From positions 169,949,741 through 170,013,740 of the forward strand of contig CM041465.1 of assembly GCA_023213395.1 (NCBI GenBank): DNA of 64,000 nt. The letters are read 5' to 3'. Origin of the DNA: Cycas panzhihuaensis (lineage: Eukaryota; Cycadophyta). The position numbers and the translations under genes are program-made. Shown in pieces: positions 10,290 through 22,999 of the stretch. A model generated the notes under the pieces. The model was given only the letters and a program-made list of their open reading frames with translations. It did no database searches and was not told the DNA's origin. Position 1 is the stretch's first letter. Each line of letters begins with the position of its first letter.

Positions 10290-11542
10290 GACAATGAGTG
10301 GTATGGGGACATTGTGCAATACCTCGCCCAATAGCAGTATCATCTTGAAGTTAGCAACAAAGTTAGGTCATGTATTTGGGCTACTACCAGGCAGTACTTC
10401 CTCATGGGTGAAGAATTATACAAGAGATCCTTTGATGGGATCCTTCTCCACTGCATTAACCCCAACGAAGCAGACCAAATACTTCGTGAATGCCATAATG
10501 ACATTTATGAGGGTCATTTTTTAGGCTAATCCATGGCCTAAAGGATCCTTCGCACGGGGTATTACTGGCTGTCCCTCTTTAAGGATGCCCATGCTTATGC
10601 CTTGAGATGTTGGTGGTGCCAAGAGCATGCCAACATCACCTACTTGCCTTCTAAGGCCTTTCATCCTATCATATCTCTGTGGCCCTTCTCCCAATGGGGG
10701 TTGGACCTTATTGGAGCTATATCCCCACCTTCTTCATCATAGCACAAGTTCATCTTGACCACGATGGAATACTTTACTAAATGGGCTAAAGCAATCCCTT
10801 TGTCCTCTACTTCTAGTAAGATTATAGCCACCTTCATCTACCATCATATAATTTACCATTTCAGAGTCCTTGGTGTCGTAATTACGAACAATGGAACATA
10901 TTATATAATATGGAGATGGATAAACTTTGTGAGAAATTCAAAATTTCTCACAAAACCTCCTCTCCCTATTACCCTCAGGCCAATGGCCAAGTCAAGTCAT
11001 TTAACAAAACCCTTATAAACATCTTAAATAAAACTATTGCCTAATCTCAAAAAGATTGGCATCTTTAGCTCCCTTCCACTCTATGGGCATATCACACATC
11101 TATCTGCATAACTACAGGAATGACCCCGTTCTCCCTAGTGTACGGAATAGAGGCAGTTCTCCCATTGGAATTTGAGATCCCTTCCTTACAAGTTTCCCTT
11201 CGGGGTCTTGTTAATAAGGAGTCGCTCTGTCAAGCTTATATCTTAGACCTCGAGGACTTAGATAAGAGATGCTTGATTGCTTACCAAGCGAACCTCACTT
11301 CTAAGGCTAGGGCATGAAGGATGTATGATAAGCGCCTTCACCCCTACCCTTTACATCTTTGGGACTATGTCCTCAAATTGGAATATCTCCATGATCGCTT
11401 ATCTAAGTTCAGACCTAAATGGGTTGGCCCCTTCATCATTATCGAAAGCCTCAATAACGATGCTTACAGGATCACAACCATGGAGGGTCTTGCGTTCGAG
11501 AAAGTCATCAATGCAAAGTTCCTAAAGAAATTTTATGTGTGA
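10290..11542 (+). pseudogene. E2 integrase (broken)
   Basis: DDE integrase of pol. The zinc-binding part lies near 10480-10640 (residues corresponding to the HHGICEGHFG region of E7). The core includes ATMEYFTKWAKAIPLSSTSS and a second-Asp region reading VITNNGTYY, where E7 has LIMDNGTSF, so Asp is lost. The C-terminal part (11120-11542) has MTPFSLVYGIEAVLPLE, a frameshift near 11317, and LSKFRPKWVGPFIIIESLNN to the stop KKFYV. Multiple stops. Confidence 0.88.
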
Positions 11543-12139
11543 CTATATCTATCCCTACATAGATTAGGCACATTTATTTCCATTTTTCATGCTCTGAGAT
11601 GAGCCTAAACTACCACCCTAAGTACATCCACATTCCCCCTAATCATAGGAAGAATGGCAGCTTGGGGTGACTTTCCTACTCCTTCTAGGTTCCTCCTGTG
11701 GTATCTTTTGGTTCCCCTTCCCTGAGGGACTTTCCCTCCTAATTGGGCATGTGGTCTTTGTCACTCTCGAGCCTAGATGCACTCCCCAACTAAGATGGCA
11801 TGATTGAGTATCGCTACTCTCTCTTCTACTAGCACTTCCTTTATATATCCTGCTATGCTCTTATGATGGATATGTATGGCTCCCTATATCCTAGCCCCAC
11901 ATATGCCTATCGCCTATACTCATGGTGATCGTGTGTACCCACTAAGAGTATGGCCCTACATGGAAAGAAGTATATGCATAACTCAAACAATCCTGTGACA
12001 TAAATCATGTAACAACTAACTCCAAAGCATCATGATCTATAGCTCCTCGTGTACCTGTGCACCCATACACATATATATACAAATACATAAATAAAAGCAA
12101 TGAAATACACTATCATAACATCATCATTATACATCAAAT
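11543..12139. other. E2 spacer between integrase and tail of antisense gene
   Basis: No coding signal seen. It contains one copy of the block 'gatgagcctaaactaccacc' (near 11597), which in reverse orientation is present twice in E7 (175-bp tandem) and once in E4 (near 31390). Repeats of cata-type simple sequence lie near 12060-12110. Confidence 0.6.
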
Positions 12140-12156
12140 GGGGTACCAATTGCCCC
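12140..12156 (-). terminator. Conserved GGGG...CCCC hairpin after antisense PMD gene (E2)
   Basis: On the minus strand: GGGGCAATTGGTACCCC, downstream of the antisense gene's last exon. The equivalent place in E4 and E7 has GGGGACCATATTGGTACCCC and GGGGTAATTGGCACCCC, each preceded by an AT-repeat. Role in 3' end formation is inferred only. Confidence 0.4.
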
Positions 12157-12389
12157 GTCTATATACATAAAAATCATAATGTGTCATATCATACAAATGG
12201 TATCGTACATCATCCACGGGAAGCTAGATCCTTGCAGGGAGGAGTACAATCATGTGGTAATATATGGTGACTCCCTAGAGGTCCAGTGCTTTCCTAATTA
12301 AAACTAATCCTACCGTGCTCTCTGGTGCTCCTCTACTTATGGAGTATCATCTCCTGGTCGCCTTAATCCCTCCCCAAGAGACCACATGC

Positions 12390-14777
12390 CTCCTAGGCTC
12401 CTCCTACACCACAAGGCGCTCCCTACCTCACTTCCCTCATCTTGAGGCCTCATCGGGGTCATTGTTGGCATTTGTGTCTGGGTCCTGCTCCACGACGACC
12501 TTGATTGCACCTAGTCCACTAGCTAATTGTATCTCTCTTGGAGATGATCCCTCTCTCCCTCCACCCATCGAAGCCTCTCCTCCACTCCTTAGAGTCACTC
12601 CTCTAGCACGGTAACTCTAACATGGCTCTCTGCATGACCACCTACTCTAGCACCTAGACTCGACCACATAGGATATTCCTCTCTCTATGGGTCCCATCCA
12701 ACTCCACCTGTAGCTACCCTACCATCACCTGGTGCTCCTAGGAATCTACTACCTAGATGTCCCTAGCCCTGATCAATGGGGTAAATGCCATTATATGTTC
12801 CCCCATCTATCATGGCTCCTCTCCTACCTAGATGGGAGGTTTCCCCTCCACATAGGCCTAGAGAAATATCTCTTAGACTATCACCTTGATCAACCTCCCC
12901 ATCTCTCCTACTCCTTCTAAATCAAATGTGACACATGTCAGTCCACATATCCATATGCATATCAAACCCTCAAAGCTAAATCAAAAGCAAACTAACCAAA
13001 TACCTAATAGTCAAAGGACGGGAGGAAAAGGTAGTGTCTCACCTCTTAGGATAATCGGCTCCTCCACTCTAGTGACTATTACCTCCTCGAGACCTCCCTT
13101 GGCTGTTGGTACCTTATCCTCCTCGGGTACCACTGTGCTAACTGCCTAGACTATTGGGGCATCTCCTCCTTCCTTTTCCACTACTTGAGCTCTCTTGACC
13201 ACCCTCAGTCTTTGAACCGGTGTGTGAGGTAGCCTACCTCTCCGTGTAGCTCCTAAGGGACCCACCTCTCCTCCTACAACTCCCGAAGGCCCTGCCTCAC
13301 CTCCTGTGGTCCCTAATGGACCTGCCTCACCACTAGATGCTCACGATGGGCCTTCTCCATTGTTCTCATCATCATCATCATCACCTCTAGGACCACCTCC
13401 TACTCCTCTTACTCTGCCTACCTTGTCATCATTGTCCCACCTCACCCCTCTGTATGGATTTATTGTATAGTCTGCCATGGTGAGGAGGTCTGGTGATTTC
13501 ACCTCCAGCGAGTGTCGGATATATACCTGATCCTTGGTCCCTCTAAACTAAGTCTGCCACTTGTATACCATAAGAGCCCACGCTGAGATAAGGTGTGGCC
13601 CTCCTGTTAGTGCTAGAGCTCTAAAGTGGTCAAAAAACTAGCACTGCAGTAGTGTACTATAGGAGAATCCTCCTCTCCTCGTCACTCTGATAACGTCTAG
13701 CTAGGTGATCATGTTTGCCACTATCAGGGTCACCTAATCCATCCTCTCCCTGGCCTTGCATCTTCTCATTATCTCCATCCAACTGCCAAGGGTATCCCTA
13801 TAGTTCTATTTCTGGGAAATCTAAAATAGAATACCCAATGTGATCAACTTCCTCACTCGAGGAATCCATGACATGACCATACTCTATACAGGTATCCCAC
13901 AACTCTTCTACCTATCTTAGCCCATGAAGAATATGGCCACCTCCCTATGTGTAGCATCGTTACTAGGTAATGCCCCTAGCGATGTCAGTGCTCCTCCTGC
14001 TAGTATGCCAAGGATCCTCCGGATATCCCCTGGTGTGATGGTAATGTCACCTACCTAGGGAAGGTGGAATATATGCCACCTACGATCCCAATGGATGATG
14101 ATGTCTACTAGAAGATGCTGGTATGAGGGGTACTACAACGTCCTAATAACCTTTAGCAAATTGTATCTCCCTAACATCCATTGATCCCCTTGAGTTAGCA
14201 TCTTGTAAAACTCATCATAGTAACCCTGATGTTTTCGCAGTTGTCCACCATGATAACTACCTGTCAAGCACCCAACAATCAGTCATAATACCTCTATAAC
14301 TATTTGCCTACCCTCAGGTTGACTCTTACATTCTTCAAACTAGGTTTGGTATCCCTTTAGGTCAGTTTCCTCTTTTCTCTATTTGCATCTCCCTGCCCTG
14401 CACCAAACTTTACGATATCATAGAGTTTGGTAGGGGCCCCACTGAGTTTTCAGCACTAAGCAACCCCTTGGAAAACTTCACAGCACTGTGATCTTTGCTA
14501 TGGGGCTAGTCATACCCCCCATAAAAAGGGGGAGTTATGCCCAAAAAACCTAAAATTTTAGCCCTAATAAGCCACACTCAGGTCCATTGGGACTAGGGCT
14601 ACCTAATGCCCTAGTCCTCCCTCTCTTTGGACCCAAATCAGGTTCTATAGGATCCTATTTTACCCTTAGGGGGCCAAAAATCATCTAGTAAAAGTATGAA
14701 ATAACATTCATTTCAATCGACAAAATGAGGTGGCTATGGAACGATCCACTCACAGGATCTGGCCTCGCTACTGCCAT
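12390..14777 (-). pseudogene. E2 antisense plant-mobile-domain (PMD) gene, spliced structure, broken
   Basis: Runs opposite to the element. Exon 1 is 14777-14754 (8 codons, MAVARPDP) followed by a GTGAGT donor. A 493-bp intron ends in ...gcttgacag at 14261. Exon 2 starts at 14260 in the matching phase (VVIMVDN...) and carries the PMD signature: LLVDIIIHWDRR, IFHLP, GDITITPGDIRRILG (near 14130-13970). A Pro/Gly/acid-rich segment (Asp run near 13385) and a coiled-coil-like last part with ERDHLQERY (near 12545) follow. Frameshifts and stops are present. PMD proteins of the MAIN/MAIL group act in the nucleus and related domains occur in plant transposons and retroelements. Function here is unknown. 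Confidence 0.75.
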
Positions 14778-14936
14778 CTTGTCTCCTTGGTCCTAATGGT
14801 TGTCTCCTTACCTCGATCCAATAGCCCGATCTCCTTTTGCATGCCTCTAAAGTTGGGCGGCACTCTGTTGCATAAGGAAAAGGGCTCCAGACCAATTGTG
14901 ATCCCATAAAAATGAATCCCATTTTTGCTGAGTTTT

Positions 14937-14945
14937 CCTTATATA
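14937..14945 (-). promoter_or_regulatory. TATA box of E2 antisense PMD gene
   Basis: Minus strand reads CGCCTATATAAGGAAA, about 160 bp upstream of the exon 1 ATG. The same TATATAAGGAAA with a shared downstream block (AAAAATGG.ATTCATTTT) is found at 50040 in E7 before the same gene. Conservation across two subfamilies supports a real promoter. Confidence 0.65.
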
Positions 14946-15509
14946 GGCGAGGGTCCCGATAGGAACCTCCTCCTTTTCTCCTATCGTAACAGCCCTTGGG
15001 ACTATCTCTCTCCCATCATTACCTTTGCCTTCTAGGTCCATCTCCCATTTCATCTCCATGGCCCTCTTTTCTTTTCTCTCTTTGGGTGCATTTATGGTGA
15101 GCCCTTCAGTTTATGCGAGGCCTCTTTTGTCTCGATTTTCATACCATCTCCAAACATTACTGCGTTTATACTCATTTGGCTTATTTCTTTGTCCTGAACT
15201 CAGTTTTACTGCCTATTCATGCCTTTAGGGCTCCCAAAGGAAGGCCCTCCCCATCTGGGACTGCACCTCACTTCCTTCAATAACCTTTAGGACCCCAGAG
15301 GGGCCTTTTCACTGCTATCACCTTCCCACCTACTGGGTCAGTCTCCTTATCCCTCGGTAGCTTCATCTTTGGGTCCTCTTGTCCCATACAGCCTATATCC
15401 ATAGACACTTGAGCCCTCATGACTATTTCACTCCGTTGAGTCCTTCTCTTCGCTCATCAACCCCGCCGTCACTATTTTTCCTCGTTTTCCCTATCAAAAT
15501 CTCTATCCC

Positions 15510-15900
15510 TTCTACCATGACACTACTTATCTTCACCGACGGTGGAAGCGATGATAACCCAAGTCCTTTTTCCACTGCGTGGATCCTCTGTGACCTCTTC
15601 GAATATGACTATATGCATTTTAGAGTCTTCCTCCCTGAAGCCACCAATAATACACAGTTGTTATTAAGGCTCTTATTAATACGCTATGCTTCCACTGTGG
15701 ACCCATCATCCTCTTCTGCAACTCCTAGGTCATTGTGTCACATCTCACCGAGGTCTATCAAATGCATTATCCAAGCCTGAGAGCCTTCACTTCAACTACT
15801 AAGTCCCTTTTGTCTCACTTCCCATCTGTTGACATCTGACACATCCCTCAGGATCACAATGTTGAGGCAGATAGTCTTATTTATCTCATCCTCAAGTGTT
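15510..15900 (+). pseudogene. E2 second RNase H (aRNH type), separate ORF, broken
   Basis: An archaeal/plant-type RNase H domain placed after the antisense gene near the 3' LTR. It begins with its own ATG (15520): MTLLIFTDGGS, the first Asp in TDGGS. The Glu region is shifted by a frameshift near 15665. The last part, IPQDHNVEADSLI (near 15840-15885), carries the final Asp. E4 and E7 have the same domain in the same place starting M-x-L-x-IFTDGGS. Additional RNase H domains of this type are known from the Tat lineage. Confidence 0.85.
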
Positions 15901-16129
15901 TCCTTCTTCTCCTCAATGATCCCCCTTGAGAAATTTGTCCAGTCATCTAGGTGCCTAAGTTTTGGGTCATCCCTTCTTCCATATTGTGATCCGTTTGTAC
16001 CTCCGAAAGATGGTCGCTGATGAGGTTAAACTATGGCAACCACAAAGTTTATTTTTCTTCACCCTACTATCTGTGTCGCTCCTAGTACAGAACCCTTGTT
16101 ATTCTAGTTCTTCCACGTATATAATTTTC

Positions 16130-16866
16130 ACACCATTTATTCAATTATAGTCATGACTACTACCATCAATTATTGTGTTGAAATTTTATCTCGATAAAGA
16201 TGTGTTCCCTTATAGGTTTGAACATTCATTGAGTTTGTGTCTACTAGGAGATTACTTAGATATTACACAATTTTATTGGAAAATGTTTCTGTTTGAACAC
16301 TTTGGTAATATTTTTCATGAGCTCTTGTATTTTGAGGATGCTTCCTAGTTTCTTCATCCATATATTTACGTGATATTACTTCAGTTTTTCTTAGTTTTTT
16401 TATTGGAGACATGAAGGTTCTTCATTCCTTGAATCTTATGAATAGCTTATCTAGATTCATTTCAAAAGTTCTAAGTGTACTAAGTCATTATCTACCTAAA
16501 ATAAAATCTAAACCTCCCACATCAATGACTTAAAAGTTTTTGGTAATGTTGACATTACTTATAATGAGACTAAGGATTTTCACCAAACCTTGGCCTGATA
16601 TTACCTATCTTCCTATAGCACTTACTTACAAACAAGGAGCCCTTAGTAAAAATAATTTCAACTATTGAGCATAATTTTTATCAATAAAATTATGAATTTT
16701 ACATGTATCTACTAAGATTATAATAGCTTAACTTTTAATCCTTGTAGTTTTAATGTATTAAATTGAGTGAAATTACTCATAGATGATAATAATATTTTTA
16801 GATTATTAACCTTGAGATTGTACTAACTTCTCTAATGCTAATAATTATGACAATCTCCTTAGTTAT
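16130..16866. other. AT-rich extra segment between second RNase H and 3' LTR of E2
   Basis: The RNase H-to-LTR distance is about 980 bp here but about 400 bp in E4 and E7. The extra DNA is AT-rich, has no ORF of note, and contains an inverted repeat around 16668-16692 (cataattttt...aaaattatg). Possibly a small insertion; no clear target duplication seen. Confidence 0.45.
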
Positions 16867-19800
16867 TATTTCCTGGCTACCAGGAATGGACATAAATGGG
16901 TCGACTCAGGAAAGTATAGGTACGCTTCTATCCCTCACCTCCATTAGTTCTATTAGAGGTGGATTGAAGCATTCCATTTATATTACATGACTGCTTGGTT
17001 CATTGAGTGATCATTATGCATTTATTGCTTGATCATGTTATATTATACCATTTCAGCCTATGACGATCTAGGGATATAGATCACATAGAACTCCATAGAC
17101 CTCCTCCATGTCTCCACGTTGTCCCAAGCACTAATCGGCCCATGTGGCCTAACCACCATCCCATTGACACATATCAACCTCTAGCACCTCGCCTAAGCAT
17201 GGTGGGTGTTTCCCTCATCTATCCACCAACTTTTTGGGAGCTTCTTGCCTTTGGTATTCCATCTAGCATAGGTTTATTAGGTCTCAGGACTATCTCCTGC
17301 CACCTAGACAATGTGTCATGCCTCTTAGTCCTGAAGCATCCTCCTTTCTCTAAGCTCCCAAGATTTCTTTTATTAAGCTTCTGCCACATCGCGATAAAGA
17401 TCGTGATACTGCTACAAGCTTCACGATACTATAAAGTTTACAGCGAGGTGATTATCATATTTTATTTTTTAAAATCTGTCGTGGCTAATTTCACATTTAT
17501 TATGAAATTGCCACATGGAAAAGACATATTCCCAACTTAAGTTAAACCCTAATCACTCAATTAAACTAGGGTTAGGTTTAAAAACCTAAAAATGCCCTCA
17601 TTTCTTCCTCCTCCAGTCTAAAAAACACTCTCTCTCTTACTTATTCTTCACAACTTCCTACAGAAATGCCCTACAACATCTGACACATCAACCTTCCAGC
17701 CTAAGATCGGCCCTTTGAAGCTCTAGATCCATAGTAGTAGGCTTACAATAAGGCTACCTCAAGGAAGAACATGCTACAAGCTCACCACCAAGCACAGATA
17801 TCCTGCTTTAGTCCAGTCTCATCTTTAGATTGTAGCCTCCATAGGGTTTCCTGTGTAAACCTTGTAGGCTAGCCTTCTTCCCTCTTTTCTCAAGTAGATC
17901 TTCCCTTGATCTACCTACAATAGGTATTCCTTCCCCTCTACTTTGTTTTGCTTCCTTCAAATTATTGAAAAGTGGTTTGAATATCTTGCACAATACCCAT
18001 TTCTCTTGATTTTCTTACTGCACATAGGAGGCAAACCCTCATTTTCTTATCTACTCATCATTCCTTCCATCTCTTCTCTGGTTTCCCTAAGGAGGCAGTG
18101 AGGAAAAGGTCATAAAGGGAGAGTGAAAGGAGCAAAGGTAGGTTCTATACCCAGCGATCCTTCTCCTCAAGGACAACCCCCTTCTTCCCCTTCCTCTTTC
18201 TCCTTTGTTCTTCCCTTGGGTTTCCAAAGGGCTTCCAAAAGAGGGATCATTGCTGGTAGTAGTGTATGCAGCTTATTGCTATGCTTGATCTTAGTATTGT
18301 AGGCCTTACATGAGCAGGAATTGCAACCCTGAATCAAACCCTACCTATCATTTGGTATTAGGTTAGTTAGAGGTTTCAAAATTTGCACTTCGCAACCTTT
18401 GCAACACTGAGAACATTTACAATATTATTACAACATGTCACTCATACCTCAAGATTTTGTTACACCTTCTTTGCCTACTGTATTTGTGGTTGGGAAGCAT
18501 GGAGAGTTGTAGTCTTGGAGGGTTAGTCATTCCGAGGCTAACCGCCCCCTTCCTTCTCCTTATCTTTTCTTGTATGAAAGGAGATTAAAAGTTGGTTTTA
18601 GATGCAAAAGTTTCTTTTGGTTAAAATAACTTACATTGTGTTATTTTTTATATTGCATATATATATACACCTTGTGTCTTAGTAGCCCCTTGGAAAGGGC
18701 AAACATTACTTGGTTGCAGGTTCCCCTTTTGTTGTGTGTGTAGAAGGAGAAAGACGCTTCCACCTAGGTATGTCCTTGTCTTCCTTCTTAGTTATTCACT
18801 TGAGTCTTTTGCATAACTTTCTCTTCTTTTTTTCCTTCTATTTTTCCTTTCAATCTAGGGAAGGTAAGGAAGCCCCCTTATCCTCATTCTCCAACATCAC
18901 CACACCACGCTATCCGCATTTGGAAATAGTAAGAGGAAGGTAATCATGACAAAGGGAATAACACTCCTCCAACTGCATAGTTTTTCAGGTATGCTCCTCA
19001 CTCCCTTTTAGTCTAGCTCCTCTTGCTTTGTTTTGTTGGTCTGCATGCATCATATATGAAAGAAAATAAAAACAAAAGAGAACTTGCATACATTACCCAT
19101 ATACATTTAGTTTGCTTACCTATTTGAAAAGTGCACTAGATAGGGGCCACACTCGTTGCATACATATTTGTTGCACGTTCTTCTTAGGCTTGCATTCCTT
19201 ACATCACTTATGATTACTTTATTAGTTCCTTACTCTTTTTGCATTTAAAATTTAAGGAGAGTGAGGACATGCATGAGTAAGTAAACAAATGTTTTATTTC
19301 TTATTTATAATTACTCCTTTCCTTCTTCCCAGAAAGAACCCCCTTTTTGTGCAAGAATACTACACCATATTTGTAACCTTATCATCATCTACATTGCATA
19401 GCCACTCATATACAAAAGAGTTGAGACTCTCTCCACCATTATTTCATGTCCTTGAGGTCATCTTAGGCATAGTTCCCTAAGGACAATCCCCCTTCAAGGT
19501 GATTTCCCTTTTTTGATCTTTGTCATAGCTAGGTAACCTTAGTGCTTCCTTTAGGTTGGTCCCCCACTTGTAGATTAGTCATCTCACTATTCTGCTATGA
19601 GTGTGCATCACCTTTGCTATTTACCTAGGCCCACTTTTCTTACACCTCCTTTCCCATACGAGGAGCCATCCCCTTACTTACCTTCTTCTCCCTCCTTCAT
19701 CCATCCAAGGGTGGGAGGACCCATCTTTCGAGGTTACTCGAGAGCCCAACGATATCCCTCATCTCCTTTACCCCCCAACAAAGGTAGAGTTACTTCGAAG

Positions 19801-19979
19801 GGAGTTTGTGTGCCATTTGTAGGTCCCTGAACCTATGTTCCAATGCTTGGACGCCCTTTGTGGGTGATCTCCTTCACTTGCTAATTAGATCTTTATTTTA
19901 GGACCTCTTTATTGATTGACTCAATCCTAACTAAGTGTGGTTACCCCCCCCCCCCCCCCGCCCCAAAGGTGCAATTCTA
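16867..19979 (+). repeat. E2 3' LTR (about 3.1 kb)
   Basis: Starts tatttcctggctacc, nearly identical to the start of the E7 5' LTR on its own strand. It ends ...ggtgcaattcta, aligning with the E3/E4 LTR end ...gcgtgattcca. Its last 300 bp match the remnant at 6190-6440. The TG/CA ends are mutated. An imperfect inverted repeat containing ccctaa/tagggtta lies at 17543-17582. No coding region inside; small ORFs there are chance. Confidence 0.8.
19944..19964. repeat. Poly-C tract near the end of E2 3' LTR
   Basis: Sixteen C, one G, four C. E3/E4 LTRs have only 'tacccccac' at the aligned place, so this is a local expansion, or a sequencing artefact. Confidence 0.9.
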
Positions 19980-20600
19980 GTTATATTCTAAACCTTATTC
20001 TTATTCTTCTTCATCAATATTATCACTAGGTAATAATCTAATTATACATAGCTTATTCCTTTGACATCTATGCCTAGGAGCCTACTTCTCTTCACATCTA
20101 AATCATAAGTCTTTTTTCCTTAACTTTTCTTATTCTATTCTTATTTTTTGAATAATTGGTTTAACAAGTAGATTCAAATTAATTGATAGTGGTTTATGTT
20201 AAGCATTTGTTAATGGATTAGATTAGATAGGTGGAGGAATATAGGGGTTTGTATTCAATTTGTGTAATACTTTAATCTTATCTTTATATATTCTAGCTAA
20301 TTGTATTACCTTAATAAGATCTTTTAGTTCTTAGACCTTAACATTGATTTAGATCTCTATTATCAATCCATCGATGTATAATTGAAGGAGTCTACTCTTC
20401 AAATTGCCTTCTAATACATAGTTTAACTTAGTGAATGTTATGTTAAATTCTTCTATACATCTAGCTTATTTTAATTTTTATAATTCATAATAGTAATAAT
20501 AATTTGTTATAATTTTAAATCTTTCAATAAATAGGCAAATAAATCCCTTCCATGTTGGCAATTGGTTTTAAAACATGGTTCATTCTAGACACTACCACCA
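19980..20600. other. AT-rich spacer between E2 and E3
   Basis: No ORF, no RNA gene and no similarity to the neighbouring elements that I can see. It holds the flank of E2's 3' LTR and the unknown breakpoint of E3. Confidence 0.5.
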
Positions 20601-20601
20601 T

Positions 20602-22346
20602 TCACATGATATCCTGTCCATGTGTAGAGTTAAGGGGCTTCATGAGACTAGATTGGATCTTAATAGCCTCTAATACCAAGCATTTGGATATGGCAGAGTG
20701 ATAAGTTGTCACCTTCATCTTAAGGGCTTCAATGTAAACTTTGGAGTGAAGGGCATTGACAAAGAGATCTTGTTTCAACTCCTCAGGCAATGTGGCCTTA
20801 GAGGAGTAGAGGAGATCATGAAAATACCTAACAAAGTCATGATTAAGATCATCTTAACCTTGTTTAAGAGAAAGCAGGGCTTTGACCCCACTTTCAAATG
20901 GGAAAGCTACATGAAAGTAATTGACAAAATCATCTATAATTTTCTAAAAAGTATGAATGGAATGAGCATGAAGATGGTAGAACCACTTAAAGGTATCTTC
21001 TTATAAGGATCTAGGGAATAGTTTCACAAGAATATGATCATAGGCCCAGAAATATATGCACACTATGGAAAAGCTTTTGACATGCTTAGTAGGGTCTTAT
21101 AATAAAGTGCCATCAAATTTGGGTACCTCAAGAGGGTGAGGCAATAGGTTGGTCTTGATGACCTCAACTTAGAGAGGGGTTGACCTATAGTTAATGAAGG
21201 GACAAGCTCCTAGTTGAACTAAAGGATCAACTTAAGATAAGGAGGAAGGCAAATATAGATACCTGGTCCGACTATAAGGAGGTTGGGTGTATGATGGGTA
21301 AGGGTTCCTGCCTGTTTAGTGGGAAGGGGCCATCCCCATTTATAGGTAGGTTAGATAAGAGGATGGGTGAGAAGGTCTCATTCCACCTTAAGGGTGTGCC
21401 ACATGTGAGGTAACCACGCGTGGGTATGCTACCTAAGAAAATGATGCATAAGAATGGGGAATAGAAGGGGGAATGGGTCCCCCTTATAAAGGAGTTATGT
21501 ACAAGATCACACACATGGAGGATGGTGTAGGATAAGGCATGGTATTTTACCCATAGGGCCTACCCACTAGAGGCATAACCCCATAAGGATGGAGTGGATC
21601 CACCCAACAGGTCAGAAGAGGGTTAGGTCCCCTATGCCCCCAAGGTTGAGAGGTGTAACCTAGGGGAACATAAAGGGATGGGTCCATGGGTCATGGATGA
21701 GGGTGCATGGGGATGGATCCTTTATGACCTAAAGAATGAGAGTGCAAAGGCACTTAAGGTCTAACAAAGGGGATATGGTCCATAATTGATCGTGTCATAA
21801 TCACTTAAGTAGGTAGGGACATGCTTAACCCTATTTGGGAGATGGGCATACCCTAAGGTATCCCTTGAGAAAGTGTGACACTCATGGATGAAGAGACAAC
21901 AGGAACTAGTCCTATTGAAGAGGAGATAGGTTGAGATGCAATAGATAGAAGGGAGGTAAAAGGAAGTGGGGTGATGCTCTGAAGGAGGCCCTCTAACCAC
22001 TTCAGGGTGGTTTGGCACTTGTAGCCTCAAAACATTGTCATAATGCTGCCACCATATCTGTAGGAAGAGTTATAGCATACTCATATAAAGTAGAAGGTTC
22101 TTTGTGCTAGGCAAAACTCGAGGGTTGCTCATCATGGGTCCTCTCATTAGGGTGAGAGTAATCCTTGGGGTAAGATCCCCCTATGTCATATGTAGGATAA
22201 TTATGGAAATCTAGATGTGTTTGATCATCTGGATAATAGATAGGACCCTTGCCCTCTTGGGTAGGATCCTAAAGAGGGTATGAGGCTTGTTGGTGAGTAT
22301 GGGGGGCATAAGAATTATATGCCTAGTCTGACAGATATCCCTCCAT
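20602..22346 (-). pseudogene. E3 gag, N-terminal part (broken)
   Basis: Minus-strand gag beginning at the ATG at 22346 (MEGYLSD then a stop). E4 has the same start MEGYPSN at 63236. It continues through a Pro/Tyr-rich region to the capsid core near 20940-20790 (the WFY.LP..SI block of E7) and to MPEELKQDLFVNALHSKVYI and ISKCLVLEAIKIQSSLMKPL. It is cut near 20620 in the same linker where E2's gag begins. Numerous stops. Its site at 21988-21992 (gccct) is the unoccupied counterpart of the E7 insertion site in E4. Confidence 0.82.
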
Positions 22347-22585
22347 TATTGATTCAGAATTAGGATGAAGTAATAAAGGAGTAGAGAGATTCTTCTTCCA
22401 TTAGAGGGAGGCTATGTAAGCAATGGGAGAACTGTCATATTCATGCCCTATCCAAAGAGATAATGGAAGAAAAAGAAGATAGTTTGAGGTAATGTGTTGA
22501 GGCTACCTAACACACTACAAAAATGATAGGCAAAAGGAGGCTACACTTAAAAACCACAGGGATACTCAACTTTCCTAATTAGCAT

Positions 22586-22603
22586 TCCCCAGTATGTTCG
22601 CTA
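22586..22603 (-). other. E3 primer-binding site
   Basis: Minus strand TAGCGAACATACTGGGGA next to the LTR. E7 has TGGCGACCATACTGGGGA. This resembles the tRNA-Arg-type site I recall for Ogre/Tat elements; the tRNA identity should be checked. Confidence 0.75.
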
Positions 22604-22999
22604 GTGGAATCGTGCCTATGGGATTATGAGGAACTACTATACTTTGACTAAACGTGAAAGTCTAGAGGTGTAAGGTAGGTCAAGGTCACTATTTAAGGGC
22701 ATCCACACATTGGAATGCAAGATTTGAGGAATGCAACAATGCATAGCCTCTTTCTACTCTAAAGGGGTAAAAAGGGGTTGAAAGATGATAATGGGAAGTA
22801 GAGAGGATGGCATCCTCGGGATACCAAGTAGCCTAGATGAAGCTCTCCTATCCTCAAGAGGAAGGGAGGAATTAAGAGGTTTCCCTTTAGAAAGGGAACA
22901 AGAAAGCGAGAGAGAGACACCTTTCGAAAAAGAAGGTAGAAGTAAAGGAAATGAGATGAGGAGACAATGGTTTGAGATAGTCTATTTATAGCCTAAAGG

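Larger units (their letters stand above)
6190..19979 (+). mobile_element. E2: Tat-like Ty3/gypsy element carrying an antisense PMD gene
   Basis: Plus-strand element. Domains in order: truncated gag, protease, acidic linker, reverse transcriptase, degenerate RNase H, integrase, antisense plant mobile domain gene, second RNase H, 3' LTR (16867-19979). The plan equals that of E4 and E7. The 5' LTR survives only as about 250 bp and the primer site plus the N-terminal half of gag are missing. E1 abuts it on the left, so E1 probably inserted into E2's 5' LTR. Many stops show that it is an old copy. The Tat assignment rests on the second RNase H, the very large size and the antisense ORF. Confidence 0.85.

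Noticed and set aside
12315-13149. Plus-strand ORFs in E2 opposite the PMD gene
   Set aside because: Shadows of the Gly/Pro/Ser-rich antisense exon; the minus strand aligns with E4 and E7 as coding.
17543-17582. Telomere-like ccctaa / tagggtta motifs
   Set aside because: Only one motif on each side of a short inverted repeat within the E2 LTR; no array.
22785-22991. Plus-strand Glu/Arg-rich ORF repeated at 63660-63866
   Set aside because: It recurs only because both lie in copies of the same LTR; composition reflects purine-rich DNA, and there is no start context or family motif.
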